From Luscinia megarhynchos (taxonomy: Eukaryota > Chordata > Aves > Passeriformes > Turdidae): a stretch of 64,000 bases of DNA. The notes under the pieces are model-generated. The model made no database searches. It worked only from the letters and a program-made list of their open reading frames with translations, and had not been told where the DNA came from. The stretch's first letter is position 1, and each line of letters starts with the position of its first letter. The stretch spans positions 37,422,360 through 37,486,359 of the forward strand of contig JAPFBE010000003.1 of assembly GCA_034336665.1 (NCBI GenBank). Reading direction: 5' to 3'. Positions 49,641 to 62,712 of the stretch are shown here, one piece after another. The translations under genes and the position numbers were made by a program.

Positions 49641-52600
49641 CTTTTTAAAAAAATAATTTTGCTAATAGTAAGTACCTACTCTCATGTGTGGAAATGAAAG
49701 TGCAGTAAATGACTGATATTTTTTGCCACAAAAGAAAACACTGAATTGTGATTTTATAGATAAGTTTCCTTTTTGAACACTCTCCCTTTCAAATATTTGT
49801 TATTTGAAATTTTAGCAAACCTATATAATGATTTCCCATGGTAATTTTATGTAAGCTGGGCTGATCTTTAAGATTTGGGCTGATCTTTGTATTATACTAT
49901 AGATTGGTTACAAATGTAAAATGCAGACTGAGAGAGCATAAAACCAGATCTTCTTCTATAAACAGTTTATTGAACTTTAAGTAAAACAACATAAAAGCTT
50001 GGAGAAACCCTAACTTCTAATAAAAAAAGTTCCACACCAGTGATGGCAAGCCTCGAGATGGGTGATTTCCAAGTGGGTTACACTTCCATGTAAGGATTGG
50101 TCATGAAAATTTTGTTTTACCCAACTGCCCCTTTCTTCCTTCTGCTGTATATTTTTGATTTTTTTTTTTTTTAACTTCTACCATTTTCTCCTGAATGTTA
50201 AAGTTGATGTAGAAGTCTGAATCTTCAATGCCTCTTGAATATGGAGACTCAAAACAAGCAGAGTATGGCAAGTTTGCAAAGGCATGCTGGTTGTACTAGC
50301 TGGCTTTGCTAGTTACAAAATGCCCATCAACACAAACACCTTAATTAAAATTCCTCTTTAATTAATTGCTGGATATATTAAAGAATGTGTTGTTTTGTTG
50401 GGTGGTTTTTTTTTGGTTGTTTTTTTTTTTTTTAATGCATGAATATTTTGGAACGCACCTATGGAGAAATGAAAAAAAGGGAAACACTGATCTAGGAACA
50501 AAGTGTAGACAAAGATATCTCGAAGAAGAAGAGCCCCCACCCCAACAAAACAGTGATGTGTGAGCTTTTGCTAAGCTGAGGTAGTTTAGCATCAAAGTGT
50601 CTTCTCTGAATATACTATAATAATGGGAAGGTTTATATAGTATGATAAATACTATTTCATTACCTTGGCAATTTCGCTGCTAAAATGGGTCACTCTGAAA
50701 TCCAGATAATGTTTGTTTCGTGTTACTAATAATAATGTAACACTGTCTTACATAGAGGGAGAAACAGAGTTACATTGTGTTTCTATAAATAAACCTAGAT
50801 AATTAGAGGCCTTTAAAGTGTCTTTCTCATTGTTGGTAATGAATTCAGAGATCGTTTCCAGTTTTGAATAACTGGGAGTGCACCTATATCAGCTTTTTAG
50901 TGCATGTCAAGTCCCTAGAGCCAGCTTCTCTGTTCTACAGATCTGTTCTTGTTATAGGGGGCTACTGTAAATGTCAGTGGGTGCTCAGGGCTTCTTTTAT
51001 GTTAGCACATCTTGATCTGTGCAGGATAGATGAGAAACAGGGGAACAGGTGAAGACAAGCAGTGGGAATGCTAAACAGGAACTGTCTTCCATTTTGTAGT
51101 TTTGTGTTCCTTTTAAACTTCCTTTTATTTTTTATAGAAAGTGTGTTTTATTTTGTGTTTGTTCTGGTTTTGGTTTTTGACTTATTTTTTGTTGTTGTTT
51201 TTTTAAATGGGTAAAAGCCCTGCTTGGGTGCCTTTTACTATATTTAGAACTAATGACCATTTGACCATTCCCTTAGGTACAGGGAAACGGATGGAGGAAA
51301 AACAGTTAGTTGAGATGGACTGCTGGTTTAAAGTTTTTTGGTTTTTTTTTTTTTTATCTTGAGACAAAATGTACTAGAAGAAAGCAGCAAAAATAGAAAA
51401 AGCCATTCTTGTCTCAGGTGCCGGAAAGACGTAGGCAGAACACATGGTCTCATCAGCTGCTCTGTGATGTGGTGAGCCTGGGGCAGGACTGGGCTGTTGA
51501 GACTATTGTTGAGTTACCTCATTTGTCACAAATCCACAGAAATGTTGTCTTGTAAGAGAGATGGCCTTGCATGTCAAAATGAGACTCAGATAGGAGAGAA
51601 ACAGGCAGCAGTACAAACCAGGTATCTCCCAGGATTTGCTCAATATTTGGCCAAAGGTCATGGGTGTGGTAGTAAATCTGCATCCCACCTCTCTGCCAAG
51701 TCTTACTGGGACAGAACTCATAAAGTCAGAGATTCCTCACTTTCCTAATGGGAACTGTCCTAATGGCTCTGGGAAATGATGAAAGGGGTAGTAGTGAAAA
51801 GTGTTCATCCTCTTAGTTTACTTGCTTCCACAGTTTTCCTTCCCATGTAGTCTTCTTTTACCTCAGAACCCCAAACCAGTGATAAATTAGTCAAAAAATA
51901 AGATAAAATTTATTTTATTCTTTTGGATCCTTTATTATTGCCCCTTTACTTTCCTGTCACAATTTTTATTCTGTCAAAGGTATTATTTTTTTTCAGATTA
52001 TATTTGCTGTCCTGCTCCACTTTTGTGCCTTAATCCAGTATCAGGATGTTGTGATGTATAATGAGTCTTCACACAGTTAATACATACTCTTATATAATAT
52101 GGTGATGCTTATATTATCTAGGTGTCTTGTTAAGTTGTAGTGGTCAGTAATTTGAAATAGTGTTTTTAACTTTAAGGATGTGAATATCTCAGCTGGGATA
52201 GCCAGGTCACCTAGTTATAGATATTTAACATGGGGAAACACTATGGCTTTCTGGGCAAGAAAGATGAACCCTGAACCATGGAGGATTTCTGAATTATCCT
52301 TGAATTCATAAAAAGCCCAACAAAATGATATTCCAAAATGACATATTCATAGTGAGGCGCTCAGAATCTCAAAACTAGTTGTATAATCATTTACTTCCAA
52401 GCTCTGATCTGTCAACTGCTCTCACTCCTGCCTCTCTCCTCAGGGAAAGTTCAGCCATCGGTATTGACATGATTTGAACATGACATTGCGTTCCTGAACC
52501 TCATTTTTTTTTCCCTACTTGCTCTTTCCCACTCTGCTCTCCTGTCTCACTGTGTTCTTTCTGTTACTTTATTTGATAGGATATAATGAAGAATGGGCTC

Positions 52601-55600
52601 TGGAAAGAAAGCTCTGGGCAATAAAACAGCTTTTTAAAAAACCACATGCATAAAGTTAAAATAACAAAAAATGTCAAAAGAAGCTGTGAGTGTGAATGTA
52701 TTTATTTTATCTTTGGTAGAAAAGCTTAACTCAGCTCCAGGACTTCTGGACTACAATAGACAGTAATTTCTATATGAGTAGAACATCTATTTCTCTTTTG
52801 ATATATGGGACAATCTGAACCTCAGGTTGTCAGCTGCTTTTACATGTTTCAGGGGGAGAAAAAAAAAAGAAAAAAGATAGACCAGCTATTTCTGAACCGT
52901 TTATCAGTCGATAATCCTTTCAGGAATGGGGTTAAAGCATACCTGCATTATAAGTGAATACAGTGAAAACTGCAACAGCTTCTGGGTGCCAATACAGTGT
53001 GGGTTAGAAACTGACTTAGAACCGTGTTCCTGGAGCTAAGGGGAGTAGTGGGGTCATGTCACAAGTAAGGAGAGACAGCATGGGAAGGAAAGAGACTTTT
53101 CAGCAGGTGCTGTGGTAGCTCTTGCAAGTTTTTGACTTCCCAGTGCTTGGGACCGGGCTCCCCTGGCATCCCTGGTGCTGGGCAGCCCCAGTGCCCCGCT
53201 GTCCCCAGCCAGGCCGGGCTGTGCACGCCCCACAGGCGCGCCCACATCCGCTGGGCTGGCAGAATGCTCACATGACTGGAATCAGGAGCTCGTCTGTGGG
53301 CTGGCTCTCCTCTTTGGAGACTGGCTGGGAGGAGAGGAGATGCTACGGAGATGTGATTCATCCCTGATAACGAGTGGGTGAAACTCAGGCAGGCAGAAAA
53401 GCTGTGGTTCAATGAACCTCCTGTACAAAGGGAGGACAGGAAGAGAGCAACCAGCAAGGACGCTTTGAGAATGAGCTAGAGTGTACCATTTAAAAAAAAC
53501 TATACCATTGTGTCCCCTTAAAATAAGTTCTTTTTGGAGGTAATCACAGCTCTTTATAACACCCAAACACTACAGTAAGAGCATTAAGACATTTCTCCCT
53601 ATAATTTCCTTGATTTGCTAGATAATGGATTCATTCAAACATCGTAAGAAAAATTACAGACTAAAAATAAATAAATCACCTCATTAAAAAGTATATAGAA
53701 ACATTTTTCAAAATTTGATCAGAATGATATTTTCTCTGCAGCAGTAAATTCACTACTGTAAACCTGCGGGGGGAAGAAATAAGCAGCATGCTGCCAGCTT
53801 CATAGATCCTGGGTGGGATGAATCAGATGGAGAAATGAAACCCAGAGCTAAAGGTCTATTCAGCATCTTAGAAGAAAAAATGCTGATGAAGAAGGAACAG
53901 AAGAAATAGGCATAATAAATAAATAATAAAAATTGAAACACCTGAACTTGTTTACTTGCATTTCTCCCACCCTGACACTTTTTATCTGTAGCTTTTCTTT
54001 TGAAAGTCTCTCTCAATTTCATGAGCAGAAGCAATAGACTATGCAGAGTTTTATGGATATTCCAGGGGGTTGGCACCGACAGAGGTGCCGTGCTTATGAA
54101 TTTCAGTGCAGCATCAAACTGCCAGAGGGTGTGCTCTCTCGGGCAGAGATTGCTAGCCCTTCATTTGTGCTTTGTGAACCTATTTTAGGTACTATCCCTG
54201 GTAGACAAGGGCTGTGTTCTGCAGGTTCAGGGCCCTGGCTGACAGGGTGCTGACACTGCGGCACCGCTGCGTGATTCCCCCCTTGTGCTGCCAGATTCCG
54301 AGGAGGGCTGATAGGAGCCAAGCATGGACTTCATTTCCTGGACTTGGGAGTGAGATGTGGGTCAAAAGAGCTTTGTCTTGGCATTTTTGCTCACTGTGTT
54401 TCTAGCCCTCACCTTATAACACTATAACACATATATATTCTTTTGCAGTGATGTGAATTAATTTGTTGCCAACTGGGTTGTCATTTCAAGATAACAAGTA
54501 CATTTTAGGACAGTAATTTAAGAGGTAGCTCTATAGAACTCATATCTGGAAATCAAGATTAATTTTAGCATGTCTATGCATAATATTAGTTTATATTTGG
54601 ACAAAATCAGTAGGCATTTCCTAATGAATGAAATACCTATAAAGTAATTATTCATTGCTTGCTTCTAGACAAAAGTGTCCTGACCTTTCCTCCAAGTTCT
54701 TGGAAAGCAGTAGTGATAGAAAGTATACATCATGAAGGAAAATTGAGAGGTCAGATTAAACTTGTAGGCAGTACCCCACTATTCACAGGCACAGCTATTA
54801 ACTTGAGGATGAAATTTCCCACATATACTTCAATAAAGGCAAGCAGATGCAACAGGTTATTTATTATCATGGGGCAAGTTATATGATATGCAAATGATTT
54901 TGGCAGCTTGGAAGACTTCTGCTTTCTCATATTTATGACCATATCCTTCTCTCAAGGGATAATAGAAATATGGAGAGACCATTTCTCTCATCTGGCAATA
55001 TTGATCAGTGAAGCTATTGTTTCATGAATTTATTTAAAAGTTTCTTCCATTTATGGATGCTTCTTCTTTTGGGGAAAAAAAATATGTAAAACTGATATAA
55101 TACCTTGTATCTTAATTGAAAAGCCTGGAGTGTTCATATGAAACACTACAGAAATTACAGTGCACTATAGAAATTTGCACAGCGGATGGAATGAAAGCTT
55201 GTAGGTGCTCTAAGTAAGTTGGGAAAATCCTGACAGAAGAGTCCAAGGCTTGCATTCATGAAATGAAAATTTTTATTTAGGAAACAGTAGATATTAAAGT
55301 ACTTATTTTCATTTGAAAATAAATTTTAAGCTCTAATTATAACTACAACATCAAATTTCATTAGATGTGTGCTGCCTAGTATTACTTCTTATGTTTAGGA
55401 AGTCTTTCAATGAGGTGTCTGGGCGTATTAGCCCATGCTGAGAATTCACCTGCCACTGAGCATATTGGAAAAAAAAATTTCTTTAAAAAGCATTGAGAAG
55501 CACACTGATATTGCACCTAGAGCATTGGTTTTAGTGTCAGTATGGTAAATATGAATGATTGTACTCATTGTAAATGATGACCCATTTGCAGAATTCTTTT

Positions 55601-58600
55601 GATCTTAGCAATCTTACTTCATGGCCTTTTTTGTCTACATTCAGTAATGCTTTCTATTTTAATCAAGACAGTTATGGTGGCAGACTGCACACTTGGGCTT
55701 GGGATGTGGAGCTGTTGTGTCAGGGCATCCTGTTCTCACATTCGAAGTAGAAACTCAGTGCAAGCACTGCTAAAAACACATGAGGAAGCTGACTTGGGTA
55801 TTCGCTATTCAGGGCATGAAAGTGCCAGGAAAGAAGTTTCTGCAGAGCACAGAGGAACAAAGTCTGTGACAAAGGGGAAAGTGTGAGGAGCTGCCAGGAG
55901 TGAAAGTTGCGTGGTGGCTGTTTCATGGCAATGTCCTGAGAGCTTTGGCAAGGGTGCAGTGAGTCACTGCTGCCCCAGCAGCAGCCTGGATGGGAGGCAC
56001 GCTGTTCATGGGGGAAGAAGCCCACAGCAGGCTGCCAAAATCTGTGATGAGACAGGGAGCCTGGCTGTAGCCAGCCATTGTTCCTGGCACACAGGACTGC
56101 TGGGCTAATAAGGGCTGGGGTGTCTTCACACTGAAGTTAGCAGCTGTAGGCTGGGTTGAACACCAGCCTAGCTGGCCATTGGTGCAGGTACAGTAATTCC
56201 ACAGCACTACACTTGTTCTGTACACTCTGGTTGTTCTTTCTGTTCTCTTTATTGATTTGCACACAAGTCTCATAAACCTGGACTCTATTTCACTTGCTTC
56301 AGCGAGGGTTGGCATTATTTGAAGAGCAAGAATCCAAATTCAGATTTCCTGGTTCTTGCAGTCCCTTTTGGGCTCCACTGTGCCTGTGGAAGGATAAATG
56401 TATGAGGTGCCTGCTCCCTCTGGACTGTCTTTGGGGACCCAGTATCTGCAGCTTGCCCAGGTCCAAGTGTGATGCCTTGAGCGAATCTCCAGCTTCAGGA
56501 ATTACCTTTAGTTGCCTGTAGTTATTTCAAAACCAGCAAAAGTAGTCCTCTTCTAATTTCTTGGCTTTTTTAGCATATTTTAGAACTTCCCAGAAATACG
56601 ATATTCTTCTCTGGTTTATAGAAATATAAAATTTTATATTTTTATTATGTTTTTGTATTTTTTCTATGAAACTTGATTCCTGTTTTCAGAGAGAGTAAGG
56701 TTGTCACAGGATAATCCAGTCCTGAAGCAAAAGCTAGCTACTGTTGCCAACAAGAATCCAACACTATAGAAGGCAAATAGAGCAGTGCTTGAGGGAAGTG
56801 CAGTGAAGGCATTTTTGTCATTTGGAAAGCACAGAAACTAATGACTCACTTCTTTCAAATAGACGTTTTCCCCAAAGGAAGCTACTAGGACAACTAGCTG
56901 ATGTTTTTAATTTTGTACACCTCATTTAAAGTAATCTTTTATCTTGATTTTGAAAAGGTCAGAGGGAAGAAGAGAAAATTGTGCTGATTGGAAGCAAAGT
57001 TTTGGGTTGGACTTTTTTTTGTTTGTTTGTTTCTTTTGCCTTGCCCATAGTGATGCCATTCAAATTTCACAGGCAGTCCTTGTTCCTCTGAGCAGAGGTA
57101 TTGCACAGCACACATCTTCAAATGTACTAGCAATATAAGTGGAGAAATCCAGTAAAAGACAACCCTGAGAACAGGGGTGAATTTTTGATCTTGATGAGAG
57201 AGGGAATCATAATTGCTTGCCAATGAAGAATTTGAAAAAGAGGCAAGTTTGAGAAACTTCATCCTTTAGTAGTTTGTCCCTAGAAAATTAAATATTAAAA
57301 GATAAGCCACTTGAATAGTTATCATGTCATAGCATTTTGAAAAAAAAAAAAAAAGTTTTTAATAACATTGCATAGAAACAAGTCAGTTTAAAGAAGATGA
57401 GAATTAGCATGAAAAATTCCAAGAAATGAGTGAGGGATATGGAGACCAGTTGGGACTGAGAAGAATGCTGCTAATAGTTGCTGGACTGTGCACATAATAA
57501 TGCAGGTGAATAAGAGCTTAGAGTAAAAGGCAGAAATATGTTCATTGCCCGAGCTGTTTCCAGTTGGAGGGAATATAAAATAGTTAAGGCATTGACACTG
57601 AGATTTGTTACCTAAATTTTAGGCTAACTTCATACTTCTCAGAAAAATCTTGTCCCTTATCATATTGGTTATTTTTTGTAATTTCCTTGGTTTTTGTACT
57701 CCTTTATTGCAGAATAACAGGCCTAATTTTTTTTTTCTTATTTCCAACACAAATTAATCTTTGCTTTTCACTTAATTTATTAGTGACTGAGAATCACATC
57801 AAATGTTACACTATTTGTTGAATTTATCCCTTTCTAAAACAAAATCAGAAATAAAGAAGCATATTGATTAGCAATTCTCGCTCCTTAAATGGAATAAGGA
57901 ATATTATTAAAAAGTCATTATAATATCAATTTAAGCCTTCTAGAGCTATTAAAAACTTACATCTCACATTCAATATTAGAATACACATGCTGCAGAGTAC
58001 ATGTGTGCACTAACAATCACATAGGTACTATCTGCATGAATGTAATTTTCACTATTTAATTAGATGCCTCTGAATGTAAACCTAAAATTCATTTTTTTCC
58101 TTACTGGGGATCTCTGCACCTTGGAGGAGCTTGTATCCTGTTTTTTCTTTTTTTATTCTCCAGTTCAGGGGTAAGGAAGGACACTAAAACTCTTAAAAAA
58201 GATTTAAGTTCATCACTTTTCAGATGAACATTGTGCCTGACAGTAATTTGCTTACATTGTTGTCACATGTCTTTTATATAGCTGATGCTTGCTTCCAAGT
58301 AATTTTTAAAATATTTTTCCTGTCCTGACTGGGTTGAAAGTTTCTTATTTTCCAAACTGAAATAAATTGGTCAAGCCATGCCTTTTCCTTTGGAAAAAAA
58401 ATTCAAAAGTCTTAGGAGGTATTTGCTTAGATTTTCAATAGTCATTTAGTCCCAAAAGTTCAAAAGAAAGAATGAAATGACAGTGATTAAGGAGATGGAA
58501 GCAAATGTGTTTGTAAAGGGTATAAGAGAACAAACCAGATTAAGTCAGTGAGTTCAGTTGAATGTGGTTTGGCTTGCTTTTACTTTGTCCTTTTTCCTTC

Positions 58601-60139
58601 TCAACCAAGTATCTCTTACCTGATACAATTAATCCTTCCATCTATGACATTCCTCAGTGTTTAAGGATTACAGAAAACCCAAAATTTAGCAGAATAAATG
58701 AGCTGAAGAATAGTCTCTTCAACATTGTGTCTCTCACTAGAAATATCTGTGGGGAGTTTTAGGTGATGAACTATAGATTTATTAAAGTAGGCATTGCACC
58801 AGTGTGGAGTAAGTCTCTGATGTGAATATTCCTGAACTTTGCAGGGTTCTGAAACACACATCTTTTGTCTAAGACTGAATTAAAGCCAGCTCCAGGCAAG
58901 GAACTGGTAATATTTATATTGCCACTGGAGCAGCCCCAAAATGAAATTAACTCTCATGTCCAAAGACTCATGCCAAGTTTTTGGCTATTATATTATAATG
59001 GTGGAGATGTGCTTTCTCCAGTCATCCATCTATTGCAGACCTTGAACAGTTCTTCACAAGTTATGGAAAGACACTTCTGAAAGATAATCCCATAGCCTGT
59101 AACATTCACAATGAAAGGTTTCCAGCCTAGGCTGTATGCCTTTGTGGTTTTGGATAGCTCTTCTCCCTGCCAAAGCCTCCTGAATATACCATTTTAGTGG
59201 ATTTTTTCTTTTGTTTTGCACCTCTGACTGCGTCATTCACCTGTTCTATTTAATGAAAGAGATAAGCACTTAAGTATTTCTATTAGGTAGTTTTCAAATC
59301 AGATGGATAAATCATGTGTTGTTGCAGAATGTTAACTTCTGACTTCTTAATAGTTTACAGTTTCACAGCTCCTCTAAGAAATTAGAATTCAGAAGCAAGA
59401 GGGGATAGTTTGTGACTGATTAATTTCTTGATTCTCTGAGAGTGTGATGCATGGATTGCTCATCAATTTTATGGGGTAATGTATCATGCCACTTATAAAT
59501 ATCTCATTATCTTCCCTACGCAAACATGTGTATCAGAAATAGAGCAGCTGAATGCATGCAGGATTTATATTTCCCTAGGGAAAATTAAAACTTCATACTC
59601 ATTATAGCATCCCTAGACCCAGTTGGCTGGCATACCAAGCATCTTATGGGTTCAGGGTGACAATAAATGTATCCCAATCAGGATGTTAGGCAAGTATTTG
59701 GCTTGGTCACAGGAAAATAAATGCTTTTTCTTATTTTTATGAGAATTTTTGGCCTTTCTCCCTTTCTCTGTATGATAAAAGTTAAATTAATACATGAGGA
59801 AAAAGTAATGCTTTATTTGTAGGGCTTGTTTGCACAAGCAAGAGCCATGCAAATGCCTTCAATGTTATTTTCAGCTTTTTATTACTACTAATTTTCATCA
59901 CAAATATTCAGTAAATGCATGTTTAATCAAAACCAGAGGTATAGCAAGATGGAAAATGGGGGATTTTAACAAAGAAGACTGGAAAAATCTCTCTTTTTTG
60001 GAAAACAAAGAATTTCACAGAGGCATTATTGATTACAACAGTTATTTTTATGGACCTACCATCTCAGTAACAAGTAACTCAGAAAATATCAAGTGCTAGG
60101 AATTTGTAGGACAATAACAGAAAACTATAAAAAAGTGTA
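49641..60139. other. Long unique non-coding stretch
   Basis: No gene or recognisable transposon is seen over about 10.5 kb. T-rich low-complexity tracts lie at 50.16, 50.40-50.44, 51.12-51.20 and 51.33 kb. A 12-bp direct repeat GGGCTGATCTTT occurs at 49858-49869 and 49877-49888. GC-richer islands occur at about 53.10-53.30 kb, 54.05-54.35 kb and 55.85-56.15 kb; they hold several short overlapping open frames but no domain I recognise. Confidence 0.5.
53120..53300. other. Small GC- and CpG-richer patch
   Basis: In an AT-rich background this roughly 180-bp patch is clearly GC-rich and contains several CpGs (for example in GGGACCGGGC, GCCGGGC, CACGCCCC and GGCGCGCCC). It is too short to be called a CpG island by usual criteria. 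Overlapping open frames in it are what GC-rich DNA produces by chance. It could be an old regulatory element or a decayed GC-rich repeat. Confidence 0.4.
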
Positions 60140-61275
60140 GGTTTGCAGGTCTGTGGTTCATCCATATCTTGAACACTGTATTGTTCATCATCTCAAAAAG
60201 GTCGTGTTGCAGAAAAAGAAATATTCAGGAAAAATCAATGACCAGCCAAAGGCAGGGAACAGCTTCCATATGAGCTGTGACTTTGTGGGCTGTCCATATG
60301 TATTGAGTTGCCATTGCAAAGTTTTGGCAGCAGGGTGAACTCAGAGGTGGCTTCTCTGAAAAGATGCCAGAAGATTCCCCTGTGTCTGATAGAGCCAATG
60401 TCACCTGGCTCCAAGGCAGACCTGCCACTGGAGGCCAACCTGCTTGTGACAGTGGTAGTGATTCTGGGATAATGGATTTCAGAAAGGGCAAAAACTGCTG
60501 GGGAACAGCACCTGGGAGAGAGCTGTGAGGATATGTGAGAGAAGCAGCTGTGAATACGTGAAGAGTGTGAGGGAAACTCCCATTCCCCATCTCCCTATTC
60601 TGTTCACACGGAAAAAAGGTAGAGACATCTGGAAGGAAGCTAAGCCTAGGAAGAAAAGGGAGAGGGGGAGAAGAAGTTTTTAGATTTTATCTGATTTTTT
60701 GCTATCTCACTGTGTTTAATTGTCAATAAATTAAATTAATTTCCCAAAATCAAGTCAAGTTTTTCCTGCAACAAAAACTGAAATGTGATCTCTCCCTGTC
60801 CTTATTTCTACCCACAAACATATTTTTTGTCCAAATTTTCTCCCCTCTCCTTTAAAAGGAGAGGGAAATGATAGAGCAGACTGGCAAGCACCCAACAGCC
60901 AGCCAAGGTTAACCCACAACAGATGATACAAATTGATGACATAGAGATGGTGCACATGGATGAGACAGGCATATAATAATTCTAAAATCATGAATGCCAT
61001 GGCAAAAGGAGACACTGCATGCCACCTCTTCAAATGCAAGAACTAGGGGCATGAAATTAATCCGAGGAGCCAATTACAAAACAGAAAAGAAGAAATTTTT
61101 TCATGGGATTGGAATCAGAACTGAGGAACTTGCTGATGAGCAGCATTGTGAGTGATTAAACATCTCTAGGAGGAGATGGACAAGTGCTTGGGAGAAGCAT
61201 CTATTTGGGTTAGTAACCCAGAAATCACATCAGGCTCTAAATTATCCCAGTGAAAAACATCTGGAGGATAAGAAA
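60140..61275 (+). mobile_element. Ancient CR1 LINE, interrupted by an LTR
   Basis: Two collinear pieces of an old CR1 subfamily lie on the plus strand. The left piece (60140 to about 60275) includes CATCCATATCTTGAACACTG, CATCTCAAAAAGGTCGTG and GGAACAGCTTCCATATGAG; its translation retains HPYLEHC, the CR1 PHLEYC segment. The right piece (from about 60925) includes CTAAAATCATGAATGCCATG, GCAAGAACTAGGGGCATGAA, AATTAATCCGAGGAGCC and a 3' portion to about 61275. In CR1 the two parts are separated by well under 100 bp; here they are about 650 bp apart because of the inserted LTR. High divergence suggests this is the oldest element in the window. Confidence 0.7.
60275..60921 (+). mobile_element. LTR inserted into the ancient CR1
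   Basis: The right part is recognisable as an avian LTR in plus orientation: CACCTGGCTCCAAGGCAGAC, a GGGATAATGGATTT promoter-like segment near 60465, CATTCCCCATCTCCC, an AATAAATTAAATTAATTTCC polyadenylation region near 60726, GTGATCTCTCCCTGTCCTTA, a GAGGGAAATGATAGAGC block, and a terminus AGCCAAGGTTAACCCACAACA-like at 60901-60921. The left edge is not sharp. A 5-bp target duplication is possible (TATGA on the left, GATGA at 60922-60926) but not exact. No retroviral genes adjoin it, so it is a solo LTR. An 23-base near-perfect palindrome at 60843-60865 lies inside it. Confidence 0.75.
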
Positions 61276-61299
61276 GTCCTAAAGGGAGTCCTGTTCAGA

Positions 61300-61428
61300 T
61301 GAGGTTACGGATGGAGCTCTGAGCATCCTGATCTAGTGATCTAGTGACAGCTGTCCCTGCCCATGGCAGAGTTTTATTAGATGGTCTTTAAAGGTTCCTT
61401 CCAACCCACACCATTCTATGATTGTATG
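61300..61428 (+). mobile_element. Younger CR1 LINE 3' end
   Basis: A short CR1 tail follows directly after the old CR1: GAGCTCTGAGCATCCTGATC, GTCCCTGCCCATGGCAG, GGTCTTTAAAGGTTCCTTCC and CAACCCACACCATTCTATGA. A 9-bp unit GATCTAGTG is duplicated in tandem near 61331-61348. It belongs to the same CR1 group as the copies at 20.9, 34.9 and 46.2 kb but in the opposite orientation. Confidence 0.88.
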
Positions 61429-62267
61429 TGGCTGTCTCTGTTTACAGTCTCATCAAGTGGGTGGCTGTAGACATGGATAGAAACAGAATCCAAAATCAGA
61501 TTAATCCTTGGACCTACACAATGCTGATATTATTAAAAGGAGATATAAGAATTAACTTATCAATAACTGTAGTTAGACAAGATGGATCTCACTCAAATTC
61601 CTGAGAGGAAAAGTCCAATGAGCAGTTCAGGGGAAAGAAAGGGGATGAAGATTCCTCTTGAAAAATTGACACTGACATCTCCTTTGTTCATACAAACAGA
61701 CTTCTGGGTACAGATAGTAAGCAATATTTGAAAGCACTGCTTTGAAAAGGCCATATAAACATTGAGAAATACAATCTTTCAACATATTGAGAATAGGAGC
61801 AAAGTGCAATACACAAAAAATTTATCTCTTTGCTAGATCATTTCTAGTAAATTTTCTTCAAAGTTCAGATCGTTTAGGTAAACCTGCACCAATGAAAGGA
61901 ACAAGCAGTTTAGAGTCAGACATTCCAACACATGAAAGGAAACATTAACATTGCCTTAAAGACTGTGAGCAACCTATTTTCAGGCAGGCATTTTGGCACT
62001 ATTTATTAAAGTATTTTTATTTTGCTTTGGATGATAACATATTTTTTCTTGCAACCTGTTGTATTCAATCTTCTATTGAATTAATAAGCCAAAATTAGTG
62101 TCTGATGGAGCACGCTGTGTGGGACATGGGGGCTGAAATTCTTACATCACAGCCCAAACTATTATTTCAAGGATTGAAAAATAGATAAGCCATATTCTTA
62201 TTGGTAAAGATAAAATTACATGTGCATTTCTTAAAATATAAGGTGTCTTTCATCAATTTTCCTTATA
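61429..62267. other. Unique AT-rich non-coding stretch
   Basis: Sequence between two CR1 copies. No gene or recognisable repeat is seen. Confidence 0.5.
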
Positions 62268-62712
62268 TAGAATCAGAGAACCATTTAAGTTAGAAAAGAC
62301 CTGTAAGATCTTTGAGTCCAACCATGAAGTTACCCTGGCAATTCCACCACTAAACCATGTCCCTAAGTACTACATCTGCACCTCCTTTTAAATACCTCTA
62401 GGGATGGTGACTCCACCACTTCCTTGGGCAACCTGTTCCAGTGCTTGATAAGTCTTTGATGAAGAAATTTTTCCTAGCACCCAATCTAAATCTCTCCTGG
62501 CCTCACTTGAGGCCATTTCCTTTTCCTGTCTCTTGTTACCTGGGAGAAGGGACCAACCCCCCCTTGCTACAGTCAGGTAGTCCTAGAGAATGTTACAGTG
62601 CCATTCCTAGTCTCTTTTTCTCCAGGCTAAACAACACTGGTTCCCTCAGCTGCTCCTCATAAGACTTGTGCTGCAGACCCTTCACCACCTCTGTTGTTTT
62701 TCTTTGGGTATG
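62268..62712 (-). mobile_element. CR1 LINE 3' fragment
   Basis: The plus strand reads the reverse complement of a CR1 3' end of the same subfamily as the copy at 32.6 kb: TAGAATCAGAGAACCATTTA, CTAAACCATGTCCCTAAGTA, ATACCTCTAGGGATGGTGAC, TGGGCAACCTGTTCCAGTGC, AGAAATTTTTCCTAGCACCC, TTCTCCAGGCTAAACAACAC and GACTTGTGCTGCAGACCCTT. About 445 bp survive; the part encoding the reverse-transcriptase core is absent. The 73-codon plus-strand open frame here is an antisense shadow. Confidence 0.95.

Noticed and set aside
53054..53566. Several overlapping frames of 60-130 codons near the GC-richer patch
   Set aside because: Overlap in many frames on both strands without domains or splice structure is what a GC-rich patch yields by chance.
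55599..56521. Cluster of frames of 60-130 codons on both strands
   Set aside because: No homology or splice pattern is recognised; local GC content explains the lack of stops.
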